A DNA stretch of 23,977 bases from JBDREF01 sp043820045 (GCA_043820045.1 JBDREF010000158.1:1-23977); one strand, 5' to 3'. Shown: positions 1 through 8,771, counted from the stretch's first letter. Notes: generated from the letters alone by a model not told the origin. A program made the numbers and translations.

Positions 1-1512
1 AGTATCTCCACGCTCGGGTTCAGAGGCGAGGCGCTGGCGAGTATCGCCTCGATCGCCCAGGTCAGGGCAATAAGCAGGACGCGGGGCTCCGCCGGGGCAA
101 GCTGCATTGAAATTGACTGCGGCAGCAAGAGCAATGTCAGCCCGGGCAGCGGAGACTTCGGTACGACAATTCAAATCAGAGATATTTTCTACAAACTGCC
201 AGCCCGGCGCAAGTTCCTCAGGACCGCCAATACCGAGATGGGCCACATCACCGAGCAGTTCACGCGCATTGCACTGGCAAACGAAAACCTGGATTTGACA
301 CTCATACACAACGGCAGAGAGCTTTACCGGCTGGCGAGCAAACAAAGTCTCTGCCAGCGAATAGCCGAGTTGTTTCCTTCGCTCTCCATCACGACCTCGA
401 AAGACCTGATCGAAGCCAGAAGCAGTGAGAAAGGTCTGAACATTCTCGCCCTGTTAGGCACTCCAGCCATCTCAAGAACAAACAACAGGTTTCAATATGT
501 GTTCCTGAACGGCCGGTTCATCCGCGACAAATTCGTCTCACATGCAATCAAAGAGGCGTATCGCGGGCTCCTGGAGCCTAACAGGTTCCCCGTTGTCTTT
601 CTGTTTATTCGAATGCCGTATGAAGATTATGACGTGAACGTGCATCCGACGAAAATCGAGGTGCGATTCTATAACGCCAACCTGGTTCATTCGCAGATTC
701 TCGGTGCGATGCGCGAAAAGCTTTTGGGGACGGATCTTGAGATGCAGGCGAAATTGCCCGCGATCCCGCAGGCCGTAAGTGCTCGGCCGCGCCCGGCTTC
801 AATGCGAGACGAGAGGATAGCCGATGCAATGGCCGAGTTCTTCAAGAAGCACCGGCCGGTTCATACACAGCAACAAATCAGATTTCATCCGTCCCCTGCG
901 GCAAGAGCGCACGACGTCTCGCCAAGCCCGCCGCCGCAATACGACAGCCGATTTCTCCAGATACACAACAGTTTCATCGTCGCGCAGACCGATGCCGGAT
1001 TCGTTATTATCGACCAGCACGCGCTTCACGAACGCATAATGTACGAAGATCTGTGCAGACGCGTGAGGACAAGCAAGCTCCAGTCGCAGAAACTACTGAT
1101 ACCGGAGAGTTTCGAGATTAGCCCCGCCGGGACCGATACGCTGAAAGCCAATGCTGAACTGGTAGAAAAACTGGGAATTGAACTCGTCCCGTTCGGTCCC
1201 GCAACCATGGCAATCCAGGCGTTTCCCACGCTGCTGTCGAACGTTGAGCCGGTCGATTTCGTCCGGGACCTGGTGGACATACTCGAGCACAAGGACCCGG
1301 GCCTGGAGCCGGAGAGACTGCTTGAAGAGGTTCTGGATATGGCCGCGTGCAAAGCTGCAATCAAGGCAGGCCAGAAACTCTCAGACAGCGAGATCGAACA
1401 ATTGCTTGCCGACAGGCAGGCCGCCGAGTCAGTAAGCCGCTGCCCGCACGGCAGACCGACCGCAATAAAGTTTACGATAGGCGATTTGGAGAAGCAGTTC
1501 AAGAGGACATGA
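1..1512 (+). CDS. mutL: DNA mismatch repair protein MutL (5'-truncated by window edge)
   Basis: MutL couples mismatch recognition by MutS to strand incision. The frame is open from base 1, so the start lies outside the window; 503 residues are visible. Near the left edge are the GHKL ATPase motif GFRGEALASI (about 16-45) and the family motif FYKLPARRKFL. The transducer domain follows (VNVHPTKIEVRF at about 637-672), then a low-complexity linker and the dimerisation domain. The C-terminal endonuclease motif DQHA-x2-E-x4-E is intact (DQHALHERIMYE, from 1012), as are the ACKAAIKAG and CPHGRPT motifs (about 1345-1461). This should therefore be a nicking MutL, as in bacteria without MutH. Its stop overlaps the next start (ATGA, 1509-1512), so it is probably co-transcribed with the ABC importer. 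Confidence 0.97.
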   Translation, partial: SISTLGFRGEALASIASIAQVRAISRTRGSAGASCIEIDCGSKSNVSPGSGDFGTTIQIRDIFYKLPARRKFLRTANTEMGHITEQFTRIALANENLDLTLIHNGRELYRLASKQSLCQRIAELFPSLSITTSKDLIEARSSEKGLNILALLGTPAISRTNNRFQYVFLNGRFIRDKFVSHAIKEAYRGLLEPNRFPVVFLFIRMPYEDYDVNVHPTKIEVRFYNANLVHSQILGAMREKLLGTDLEMQAKLPAIPQAVSARPRPASMRDERIADAMAEFFKKHRPVHTQQQIRFHPSPAARAHDVSPSPPPQYDSRFLQIHNSFIVAQTDAGFVIIDQHALHERIMYEDLCRRVRTSKLQSQKLLIPESFEISPAGTDTLKANAELVEKLGIELVPFGPATMAIQAFPTLLSNVEPVDFVRDLVDILEHKDPGLEPERLLEEVLDMAACKAAIKAGQKLSDSEIEQLLADRQAAESVSRCPHGRPTAIKFTIGDLEKQFKRT

Positions 1513-2408
1513 TGAACCGCTGGTGTTGGCTATTTCTGGGTATCTCGTGTTGGATGGCTACGGGTTTTGCCGTATTCGGTTCCCGGCAGGATCTGGACCG
1601 GAGCAATCCCCCCCCGCCGACCCAGGCAAAGAGAATCGTCTCCATGGCGCCGAGTCTGACGGAAATCCTCTTTGCGCTTGGGCTGGATGACAAAATCGTC
1701 GGCGTTACCGTTTTCAGCGATTATCCGCCGGCCGCCCTGGTAAAACCGAAGGTGGGAAGCTTCTGGCAACCAAACATCGAAGCGGTGGTGGCGGCCAGAC
1801 CGGACCTGGTAGTTACACTGCGAATTGAGCAGCAAAGGAGCCTTGCCGAGCGTTTGCATCGAATCGGCTACAACAGCCTTGTAGTGGATATTGAGAAGGT
1901 TAACGACCTTTTCGCGGCAATCGAGACAATCGGGGCGGCGACCGACAGACAGCCCCAGGCAAATGAATTGGTTAGCAACCTCAAGGATAAGCTGGAGACG
2001 CTGTCAAGCATGGTCGGGGCCGAGCAAAAAATCAGAGTCCTCTGGGTTGTCCAGCGAGAGCCTTTGCGGGTGGCCGGCAGAGACACGTTCATCAACGAAA
2101 TGATTGAGCTGGCCGGCGGAGAGAATGCAATTGGGGCAACGGTGCATAAGTACCCCCCCATTGGCGCCGAGCAGGTAATCGCCTGCAGGCCCGACGTCAT
2201 AATTGAGCCGACAATGACCCACAGCAATCTGGACAGCCAGAAAGAAACCGCCGTCCGGTATTGGAGCAGGTTTAAGAACGTGCCCGCCGTTGCGAATGGG
2301 CAAATTTACGTCGTACGCTCCGATTCCGTCTCACGGCTTGGGCCGCGACTGTATGAGGGCACGGAAATAATTGCCAGGTGCTTGAGGCCCCACCTGTTCG
2401 AGAACTGA
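1509..2408 (+). CDS. ABC transporter substrate-binding protein (BtuF/FecB type, cobalamin or iron chelate)
   Basis: Predicted extracytoplasmic binding protein that delivers vitamin B12 or a ferric chelate to the permease encoded next. I chose ATG 1509, which overlaps the mutL stop and is preceded by AGAGG; upstream in-frame codons only shadow mutL. The protein has 299 residues, normal for the family. The N-terminus has a hydrophobic signal segment (about residues 5-24). The mature part opens with RIVSMAPSLTEILFALG and DKIVGVTVFSDYPP, then NIEAVVAARPDLVV, all typical of class III binding proteins and closest in feel to BtuF. No lipobox cysteine is obvious. Substrate is uncertain: no cobalamin riboswitch or B12 biosynthesis gene is visible here. 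The gene order binding protein - permease - ATPase supports the assignment. Confidence 0.88.
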   Translation: MMNRWCWLFLGISCWMATGFAVFGSRQDLDRSNPPPPTQAKRIVSMAPSLTEILFALGLDDKIVGVTVFSDYPPAALVKPKVGSFWQPNIEAVVAARPDLVVTLRIEQQRSLAERLHRIGYNSLVVDIEKVNDLFAAIETIGAATDRQPQANELVSNLKDKLETLSSMVGAEQKIRVLWVVQREPLRVAGRDTFINEMIELAGGENAIGATVHKYPPIGAEQVIACRPDVIIEPTMTHSNLDSQKETAVRYWSRFKNVPAVANGQIYVVRSDSVSRLGPRLYEGTEIIARCLRPHLFEN

Positions 2409-2412
2409 AAGA

Positions 2413-3444
2413 ATGAAGCAACTATTGACGCCCAGAAAACTTATCGTCAGAACCGCATTGGCGCTGGTCGCGCTTGCGGCGGTCATGTTCGTATGCTCCA
2501 CGATCGGCAGCGAAAAGGTCTCATTGAAGGCGGTATTCTCCGGGCCGGCCACGGAAGCGACGGCCAATCCCGACTATGAGATATTCGTGAAGGTCAGGTT
2601 GCCCCGGATTGTCCTGGCGTCTCTCGTCGGTGCGGCGCTGGCATGTTCGGGAGTCGTCTTCCAAGCTCTCTTGCGCAATCCCCTGGCAGACCCGTATATA
2701 TTAGGCATATCCAGCGGCGCGGGCCTGGGGGCGATTATCGCGGTAATCAGCGGCCTGAACTGGACTCTGTGGGGCCGGTCCCCGATAGCCGTTTTCGCTT
2801 TTGCAGGAGCGTTGGGAACAGTCTGGCTGGTGTGGTTCATCGGCCGGCTTACGGGCAAGTTCCACATAACAGGCCTTCTTCTTGCAGGGGTGGTGGTTAA
2901 CGCCTTCTTCTCGGCTGTTATCATGTTCCTGACATCGATAGCAAGGGCCCAGCAGGTTCATGCGACAATATTCTGGCTCATGGGCAACATGATCGAGGAG
3001 GATACACTCGTGCTGTGGGTTGGAGCCGGATGTGTTGTCGCAGGCATATTGGCACTGTATTACATAAGCCCGCAGTTGAACGCTCTAAGCTTCGGCGCCG
3101 ACGATGCCCGGAGCATGGGCGTGAACATCACCAGGACAAGGACAATTGCCTTTGCAGTAGCGGCGGCAATAACCGCCATTGCAGTAAGCTTGAGCGGGCT
3201 TATAGGATTTGTAGGACTTGTTGTCCCCCACGCCGTCAGGCTCGTATTCGGCCCGGATCATCGTCAGTTGCTGCCGTTAAGTGCCGTCACGGGGGCGATA
3301 TTCCTGGTAATCGCCGACACGCTGGCCCGTACCGTTATTGCCCCTGCACAACTTCCCGTTGGTGTGGTAACGGCCATTGTGGGAGGGCCGTTTTTCCTGG
3401 TTTTGCTGGTCAAGTACAGTAGAAAAGTCGGTTGGCTGAGATGA
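2413..3444 (+). CDS. FecCD/BtuC family ABC transporter permease
   Basis: Inner-membrane permease of a cobalamin/siderophore importer, 343 residues, normal for FecCD proteins and with about ten hydrophobic segments. Family hallmarks are visible: RLPRIVLASLVGAALACSG, then FQALLRNPLADPYILGISSG near the N-terminus; and GLIGFVGLVVPHAVRLVFG plus LPVGVVTAIVGGPFFLVLL near the C-terminus, where the coupling helix contacts the ATPase. ATG 2413 lies four bases after the preceding stop, with GAAAG just upstream. Its stop overlaps the ATPase start (ATGA at 3441-3444), indicating translational coupling. It would form a BtuC2D2-type complex with the next product. Confidence 0.93.
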   Translation: MKQLLTPRKLIVRTALALVALAAVMFVCSTIGSEKVSLKAVFSGPATEATANPDYEIFVKVRLPRIVLASLVGAALACSGVVFQALLRNPLADPYILGISSGAGLGAIIAVISGLNWTLWGRSPIAVFAFAGALGTVWLVWFIGRLTGKFHITGLLLAGVVVNAFFSAVIMFLTSIARAQQVHATIFWLMGNMIEEDTLVLWVGAGCVVAGILALYYISPQLNALSFGADDARSMGVNITRTRTIAFAVAAAITAIAVSLSGLIGFVGLVVPHAVRLVFGPDHRQLLPLSAVTGAIFLVIADTLARTVIAPAQLPVGVVTAIVGGPFFLVLLVKYSRKVGWLR

Positions 3445-4268
3445 GCGGTATTGTAGAAGTTAATGGTTTGAGTTTCGGCTACTCATCGAGAAACGCGGTT
3501 CTGAAGGACCTCAGCTTCGAAGTGGCGCCGGGGACATTCCTGGCCATAGCCGGTCCGAACGGGGCCGGAAAAAGCACACTTCTGAACCTTATGTGCAAGG
3601 CACTGAGGCCCAAATCCGGCACGATAAAGATTGATTCGGCACCGATAGAATCCTACGACAACCAGAGCCTTGCGTCAAAGATAGCGGTTGTGAGGCAGGA
3701 ATTCGTGCCGGCATTCGGTTTTTCGGTGGCCGAGACGGTTTTGATGGCCAGGACACCCTACTACGGCCGGATGGGGTTCGAGAGCCAGGCTGACAGGCAG
3801 ATCGTTGATGATGCGCTAGAGGTAACAGATACCGCCCGCTTCGCTTTAAGACTGCTCACGAGTCTGAGCAGCGGCGAGAGACAGCGGGTTTTCATTGCGA
3901 GAGCACTTGCCCAGAACAGCCCCATTCTGCTCCTGGATGAACCGACGAACTTTCTGGATCTGAAACATCAGGTTGGTATATACGACCTGCTCAAGGCAGC
4001 GCAACTGGAAAAGGGTAAAACAATCATTGCCGTAACACACGATATCAACCTGGCAATTCAATATTGCGACGAGGTACTGCTTCTCGGCGCTGATTTCAGC
4101 TACAACACAGGCAAAACCGAGGCGGTTCTCCTGCCGGAGCAGATCAAGAAAGCGTTCGATGTGGACGTTCTTGCGGGCACAGCCGGGCAGGAAAAATTCT
4201 TCATCCCCCTGGGCAAACTTGGTAAGCACGCCGGCCGGACCGCCCGAAAGCCGGACGCGACGCAGTAG
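3441..4268 (+). CDS. ABC transporter ATP-binding protein (BtuD/FhuC type)
   Basis: ATPase subunit that powers the importer encoded by the two preceding genes; 275 residues. I start at ATG 3441, overlapping the permease stop, rather than at the in-frame TTG at 3432. All nucleotide-binding motifs are intact: Walker A GPNGAGKST (residues 38-46), Q-loop Gln86 (VVRQEF), signature LSSGE (142-146), Walker B ILLLDEP (162-168) and switch His200 (VTHD). The C-terminal ~35 residues are rich in Gly, Lys and Arg and are not conserved. This is the last gene of the mutL-transporter run; a new promoter lies 46 bases downstream. Confidence 0.94.
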   Translation: MSGIVEVNGLSFGYSSRNAVLKDLSFEVAPGTFLAIAGPNGAGKSTLLNLMCKALRPKSGTIKIDSAPIESYDNQSLASKIAVVRQEFVPAFGFSVAETVLMARTPYYGRMGFESQADRQIVDDALEVTDTARFALRLLTSLSSGERQRVFIARALAQNSPILLLDEPTNFLDLKHQVGIYDLLKAAQLEKGKTIIAVTHDINLAIQYCDEVLLLGADFSYNTGKTEAVLLPEQIKKAFDVDVLAGTAGQEKFFIPLGKLGKHAGRTARKPDATQ

Positions 4269-4314
4269 TAACATCTTATCCCAAAAGCAGTTAGGCACAC
4301 TTTGATTATTTGGC

Positions 4315-4343
4315 TTGAACAATTCCACCTCGTTGTCTATATT
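4315..4343 (+). promoter_or_regulatory. Predicted sigma-70 type promoter for the dksA-like/yacG pair
   Basis: TTGAAC (4315-4320) and TATATT (4338-4343) are separated by 17 bases, in an AT-rich gap of 107 bases between the transporter and the DksA-like gene. Transcription would begin near 4350, about 25 bases before the proposed GTG start. Confidence 0.55.
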
Positions 4344-4375
4344 TGTCAGTTTTGAATTGAGATATGCCATGAAAC

Positions 4376-4936
4376 GTGAACTTTGACTATACGGAACATA
4401 CCCCAAAATGTTACAATAGTATTTTACTCGAAAGTCCAAAGAAGGCTTTGGCAGTAAGAAAGGTAAACCAGGAAGTGGCACAAAAACGCAAGAAAGCCTC
4501 CAGAAAGCAAGTAAGTTCAACTCGGACCAAGAAGCACGGTCTGACCACGGCGGAAAGAGAGAAATTCAAAAAAATACTACTGGAAAAACGTAGGGAAATC
4601 CTGATAAATGTGACTGAGTTTGAAGACGAAGCTCTGAAGAAGTCCCGGCTGGATGCCACCGGAGACTTGTCAAGTATGCCGATCCACATGGCCGACCTGG
4701 GAACTGATAACTACGAGCAGGAATTCGCTTTGGGACTGATGGACAGCGAAAGGAAACTGCTCAGAAAGATTGATGAAGCGCTGGAACGCATCGACCAGAA
4801 GACCTACGGCGTTTGCAGAGGTACCGGCAAGCCGATACCAATGGCTCGGCTTGCAGCTCAGCCCTGGGCCTCTTACTGCGTCGAATACGCCCGAATGCTC
4901 GAACAGGGCATCGCAGAAGAAGCGGAAGAAGAGTAG
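4376..4936 (+). CDS. DksA/TraR family protein with degenerate zinc finger
   Basis: Small regulator-like protein of the DksA/TraR family, whose members bind the secondary channel of RNA polymerase. The frame opens at GTG 4376 (186 residues). The start is uncertain because no good ribosome site precedes it and later TTG/GTG codons exist (4448, 4475). A basic N-terminus (about 28-55) precedes the coiled-coil region beginning LTTAEREKFKKILLEKRREI. Next come an acidic tip-like segment (MADLGTDNYEQE) and a C-terminal finger region YGVCRGTGKPIPMARLAAQP. Canonical fingers carry C-x2-C...C-x2-C; here only Cys147 and Cys168 remain, with Thr150 and Tyr171 in the other two positions, so zinc binding is doubtful. 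yacG follows after 8 bases. Confidence 0.85.
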   Translation: MNFDYTEHTPKCYNSILLESPKKALAVRKVNQEVAQKRKKASRKQVSSTRTKKHGLTTAEREKFKKILLEKRREILINVTEFEDEALKKSRLDATGDLSSMPIHMADLGTDNYEQEFALGLMDSERKLLRKIDEALERIDQKTYGVCRGTGKPIPMARLAAQPWASYCVEYARMLEQGIAEEAEEE

Positions 4937-4944
4937 GCGTCAGT

Positions 4945-5160
4945 ATGAAACACAGGTGTCCGGTCTGTCACAAGACCGTCGAAGTTCCAACTCAGGGGCA
5001 ATCCAAAGACTTGGGGTTCTTTCCGTTCTGTTCGCAGCGATGTAAGCTGATCGATTTGGGGGCATGGCTGGACGGTGAACATGGGATAGCCATCGCGCCG
5101 GATTCAGAGGGATTCGACGAACCGTCCGACACTACCATTCCCCCGGCCGGCAACCCCTGA
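4945..5160 (+). CDS. yacG: YacG family zinc-binding protein (DNA gyrase inhibitor family)
   Basis: Small zinc protein, 71 residues; the E. coli homologue binds GyrB and inhibits gyrase. The N-terminus MKHRCPVCHKTV supplies the first C-x2-C pair. The segment FFPFCSQRCKLIDLGAWLDG supplies the C-x3-C pair and the family-specific CK-x-IDLG-x-W signature. The C-terminus is acidic and proline-rich. I use ATG 4945; a longer in-frame opening from 4813 overlaps the DksA-like gene and lacks similarity. The 8-base gap suggests one transcript with the upstream gene. Confidence 0.93.
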   Translation: MKHRCPVCHKTVEVPTQGQSKDLGFFPFCSQRCKLIDLGAWLDGEHGIAIAPDSEGFDEPSDTTIPPAGNP

Positions 5161-5197
5161 AGAGTGGTTTTCACGGCACAAAATCCTGTAGAATTTG

Positions 5198-5227
5198 TTG
5201 CATTCGACCGATAATACCTTATATATA
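5198..5227 (+). promoter_or_regulatory. Possible promoter for the membrane protein gene
   Basis: TTGCAT (5198-5203) and TATATA (5222-5227) with an 18-base spacer, about 60 bases before the start at 5288. The -35 is a partial match. The surrounding sequence is AT-rich (TTATATATATC), so a chance match is possible. Confidence 0.4.
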
Positions 5228-5287
5228 TCTGCGTACGCTTTTTTGCTGAACCAACGGCAACTGTAACCTCATTGAAAGGACGCAAGA

Positions 5288-6655
5288 ATGGTCAGCGGCA
5301 CGGAATCTTCCCGACTATTTGACGACCTTCTCTTTCCTAAGATATTCCAGTCTTTCCGGATAGCCATTCAACCGACCAAACTGATAATCGCTTTCATGGC
5401 CGTAGCCGTCGTATGTCTGGCCGGCTGGATCATGGACTTCAGCAAGACCGTTGTCACCGACAAAGCAGGCAAAATCACGGAGTTGAGCGCATACATGAGC
5501 CGTGGCGACAATCCCGACGCGGCAGTGAAATCACACATCGCCAAATTCAAGGAAAAAGGCGGCAGCGCGGGGGTATTCTCCACCCTCTGGCATTTTGGCT
5601 CAGCCAGATTCCATGCGGCACTCAAAGGGCTGTTTGACCTTAACTTCAAGGGTGTAAAAGAGAATATTACTGACTATTTCAAAGCAGTTGGCTGGGCGAT
5701 GAAATACCACTACATTTATTGTCTCATCTTTGTGGTGATAAAGCTTGCAGCCATTTCCATCGCCGGCGGCGCCATTTGCCGGATTGCAGCGCTGCAATTC
5801 GCCCAGGGCGAGAAACCAGGCCTGACCGAATCGCTGCACTTCAGCACAAAGCGGTTCAGCAGTTTGTTCACCGCGCCTTTAGCGCCGGTTGGCATAATCG
5901 TTTTTATCGGCGCGTTCATATTCCTTTTGGGGCTGGTCGGCAATATTCCATGGGCAGGCGAGCTAATAATAGCCATCGGCATGCCTTTGGCCCTGACCGC
6001 CGGAGCCCTGATAGCGGTCATCCTGATAGGAGCTTTAGCCGGCTTCAACCTTATGTTCCCCGCCGTAGCCTATGACGGATCAGACTGCTTTGACGCAATA
6101 AGTCGCTCTTTCAGTTATGTGTATGCAAGACCGTGGCGGATGGTTTTTTACACGGCAATAGCTGCGGCTTACGGCGCAGTCTGCTACGCATTTGTCCGAC
6201 TTTTTGCCTTTTTACTGCTCTGGATCACCCATTGCTCTTTGCAGTTGGGTCTCTGGGTTGACAGCAGCACGAAGGGAGTTGGCAAACTTGAGGCGATTTG
6301 GCCTCAGCCCAAACTTTGGGATTTTTCTGTTTCCTCATCTCCTTCCGGATTGGCAGCCGCTAACTGGACGGAATCTTTAGCAGCCTTTCTCATCTACTTG
6401 TCCTTGTTGGTTGTCGTCGGATTGGTAGTCTCCTTCATCATCAGCTTTTACTTTTCTGCCAATACCATTATCTATTCGCTCATGCGCAACAAAGTTGACA
6501 ATACCGCGTTCGGAGACATCTGCACGCATTTCGACGAGGACGAGTCCGTGCCGAATCCGGACCTGCCCAGTTCTCCGGAAGGGCAATCGCCGTCAGAATC
6601 CGAAGAGCAGGCCGAGCCAGAAGAGTCCGAAGAGGAGACGGACTCGCCGTCTTAG
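5288..6655 (+). CDS. Multi-pass membrane protein of unknown function with acidic C-terminal tail
   Basis: I do not recognise this family. The 455-residue product has roughly six hydrophobic stretches, at about residues 30-50, 135-165, 198-222, 228-258, 284-312 and 365-395. A polar, probably extracytoplasmic loop of some 85 residues follows the first. The central part, with glycine/alanine-rich helices and a region reading FNLMFPAVAYDGSDCFDAI, resembles general bacterial polytopic 'DUF'-type membrane proteins. The last ~45 residues are almost only Glu, Ser, Pro and Asp. ATG 5288 is well supported by GAAAGGA (5274-5280). The gene stands alone between its own promoter candidate and the dehydratase gene 79 bases downstream. 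No function is proposed. Confidence 0.85.
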   Translation: MVSGTESSRLFDDLLFPKIFQSFRIAIQPTKLIIAFMAVAVVCLAGWIMDFSKTVVTDKAGKITELSAYMSRGDNPDAAVKSHIAKFKEKGGSAGVFSTLWHFGSARFHAALKGLFDLNFKGVKENITDYFKAVGWAMKYHYIYCLIFVVIKLAAISIAGGAICRIAALQFAQGEKPGLTESLHFSTKRFSSLFTAPLAPVGIIVFIGAFIFLLGLVGNIPWAGELIIAIGMPLALTAGALIAVILIGALAGFNLMFPAVAYDGSDCFDAISRSFSYVYARPWRMVFYTAIAAAYGAVCYAFVRLFAFLLLWITHCSLQLGLWVDSSTKGVGKLEAIWPQPKLWDFSVSSSPSGLAAANWTESLAAFLIYLSLLVVVGLVVSFIISFYFSANTIIYSLMRNKVDNTAFGDICTHFDEDESVPNPDLPSSPEGQSPSESEEQAEPEESEEETDSPS

Positions 6656-6734
6656 CAACCGCAATAGAAGGGACTTTCAACGCGAAATATGCCTTGGTAT
6701 GCGGGACAAATAGAAATTGTCGTGCCGAGAGAAT

Positions 6735-8678
6735 ATGCCTGAGACAAGCACAAATACACCGTCGAGTGATAAGAGTCAAAACCTTCCAGAACCCGCAAAT
6801 CTCCCCCCTGCCGTGCTGCTTCGTTTCCGAAGACCTCTGATCGTACTGGCCCACATAACTGCTTTTGCCGCGTCGTTGATGCTCTCTTTCCTCGTAGTGC
6901 AGAATATGCAATTCAGAACAGAGTGGCTTGAACTGTATCCCGCCATGCTGCTGTTTTTCCTGATGGTCAAGCTGCCTGTTTTCGGCCTTTTCAAACAGTA
7001 TCGCGGCTGGTGGCGATACGTGGGGATTTCCGACCTTCTCGGTATATTCGGGGCCTCACTTCTCAGCACTTTTGTCGTGGTAGTTCTGTGGTTCACAATA
7101 GGCAACATCTCTGCCGTACGCACATATTTACCGGCTGGCCTGGAGAGACCCGCTGAAGGCGTGTGCGTAGCGGATATGTTCGCCACAATCTTCATGATGG
7201 GCGGATTGCGGATGGTTGTACGGCTGTATTACGAGGAGTTTCGCACTGCCGAAGCCGGCAGGTTAAAGCGATTTCTCATCGTCGGAGCAGGCAACGCAGG
7301 CGAAGCCTTGCTGCGGGAAATCCTTCGCATGCCCGTGGCCCAATATGATGTCGTCGGCCTTATCGACGACGACCCTGTCAAGCACGGCACTCGTATCCAT
7401 GGAATACCGGTTCTCGGCGCCGTCGAGCAACTGCCGGCTGTCTGCGAAGACCGCAACATCGAGGAAATTGCCATCGCAATGCCCTCGGCGAGTCCCAGGC
7501 AGCTCCGACGGGTAATTCAGGTGTGCGAGGGCACCAAGCTGCGGTTTCGCACCGTGCCGTCAATCACGGATATCGCCTCCGGCAAGCTGCGAGTTTCCCA
7601 GATTCGAGATGTCGATATTAACGATTTGCTGGGCAGGGAGAGTGTGCAGCTCGATCTGGATCTCATAGAGGCTTTTGCAAAGGATAAGACAATTCTGGTC
7701 ACCGGCGCCGGAGGCTCTATAGGTTCGGAGATGTGCCGTCAATTGTGCAACTTCAAGCCCGGCCGGCTCTTGCTTGTCGAGCAGGCCGAGAATCCGCTGT
7801 TCTACATAGAACGCCAGTTGCGCAGGCGATTCCCAAACGTCAGCATCGAAGGACTGATATGCAACATCACTGACGAAAGCCGTGTTCATGAGATTTTCGA
7901 CGCATATAAACCGCAAGTCGTCATCCACGCCGCCGCCCACAAGCATGTCCCGCTGATGGAACTCAATGCCGGCGAAGCGATAAAGAACAATATCGCAGGT
8001 ACGCGAATCGTAGCCGATGCCGCGGACAAGCACAGCGCTGCCAACTTCGTGATGATCAGCACCGACAAGGCCGTCAATCCGACGAGCATAATGGGCTCAT
8101 CCAAGCGAATCGCCGAGATGTACATTCAGGACCTGAGCAAGACCAGTAAGACGCACTTCGTAACCGTTCGGTTCGGCAACGTGCTCGACTCCGAGGGCTC
8201 GGTCGTGCCCATCTTCAAGAAGCAAATAGAAGAAGGCGGGCCCGTGACTGTTACGCATCCTGAAATGAAGCGGTATTTCATGACCATACCGGAGGCGAGC
8301 CAACTCGTGTTGCAGGCTGCTACGATGGGAAAAGGCGGCGAAATCTTCGTCCTCGACATGGGCGAACCGGTCAAAATCGTGGACCTCGCCAAAGAGCTTA
8401 TCACGCTGAGCGGCTTCAAACCGGGAGAAGACATCGAAATAGCCTTCACAGGCCCAAGACCGGGCGAAAAGCTATTCGAGGAACTCTCGATAGAAGGCGA
8501 AGATATGCAGCGCACGAGGCACCCCAAAATCAGTATATGGAAGAATATCCCGATCGACCGCGACCGGCTTCGCTCAGGAATAGACGAACTGCTGAATATC
8601 GGGAAAACACACCACGAAATAAGCCGGAAAATCAAAGAACTGGTTCCGGAATACGCAGGCCGAAATGCCAACAGTTGA
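6735..8678 (+). CDS. Membrane-anchored nucleotide-sugar 4,6-dehydratase (FlaA1/CapD/WbpM type polysaccharide biosynthesis protein)
   Basis: Predicted to convert UDP-HexNAc to a 4-keto-6-deoxy sugar for surface polysaccharide. The 647-residue product has the full long-form layout: about four N-terminal membrane helices (residues 35-165), a first Rossmann-like domain (LIVGAGNAGEALLREI, near 7276-7323), and a catalytic extended-SDR domain beginning ILVTGAGGSIGSEM (near 7693). The active-site region STDKAVNPTSIMGSSKRIAE (near 8060-8119) carries Met-x3-Lys in place of the usual Tyr-x3-Lys, as in the WbpM/FlaA1 family. The C-terminus has FTGPRPGEKLFEEL. I prefer ATG 6735, preceded by GAGAG, to the TTG at 6717. 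No other sugar genes are adjacent; an intrinsic terminator follows at 8698-8723. Confidence 0.93.
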   Translation: MPETSTNTPSSDKSQNLPEPANLPPAVLLRFRRPLIVLAHITAFAASLMLSFLVVQNMQFRTEWLELYPAMLLFFLMVKLPVFGLFKQYRGWWRYVGISDLLGIFGASLLSTFVVVVLWFTIGNISAVRTYLPAGLERPAEGVCVADMFATIFMMGGLRMVVRLYYEEFRTAEAGRLKRFLIVGAGNAGEALLREILRMPVAQYDVVGLIDDDPVKHGTRIHGIPVLGAVEQLPAVCEDRNIEEIAIAMPSASPRQLRRVIQVCEGTKLRFRTVPSITDIASGKLRVSQIRDVDINDLLGRESVQLDLDLIEAFAKDKTILVTGAGGSIGSEMCRQLCNFKPGRLLLVEQAENPLFYIERQLRRRFPNVSIEGLICNITDESRVHEIFDAYKPQVVIHAAAHKHVPLMELNAGEAIKNNIAGTRIVADAADKHSAANFVMISTDKAVNPTSIMGSSKRIAEMYIQDLSKTSKTHFVTVRFGNVLDSEGSVVPIFKKQIEEGGPVTVTHPEMKRYFMTIPEASQLVLQAATMGKGGEIFVLDMGEPVKIVDLAKELITLSGFKPGEDIEIAFTGPRPGEKLFEELSIEGEDMQRTRHPKISIWKNIPIDRDRLRSGIDELLNIGKTHHEISRKIKELVPEYAGRNANS

Positions 8679-8697
8679 GTTACCCGGATTCAAGCAG

Positions 8698-8723
8698 GGA
8701 TGGCCAGTGGCCCTCGTTTTTTT
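8698..8723 (+). terminator. Intrinsic terminator after the dehydratase gene
   Basis: A short GC stem, GGCC-AGT-GGCC (8702-8712) extended by GA/TC across one mismatch, is followed directly by seven T residues (8717-8723). It lies 20 bases after the stop codon. Confidence 0.7.
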
Positions 8724-8735
8724 CGGACTTTTGAC

Positions 8736-8765
8736 TTGACAAGATGCCGGCTGATGTAGTATAAA
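8736..8765 (+). promoter_or_regulatory. Strong sigma-70 type promoter for the LamG gene
   Basis: TTGACA (8736-8741), an 18-base spacer, and TATAAA (8760-8765) directly downstream of the terminator. The same architecture recurs at 23913-23942. It gives a leader of about 250 bases before the LamG start. Confidence 0.7.
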
Positions 8766-8771
8766 TTACCA

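Noticed and set aside
4383..4417. TTGACT ... TACAAT as a promoter inside the DksA-like frame
   Set aside because: The spacer is 23 bases, too long; TTGAAC-17-TATATT at 4315-4343 is better.
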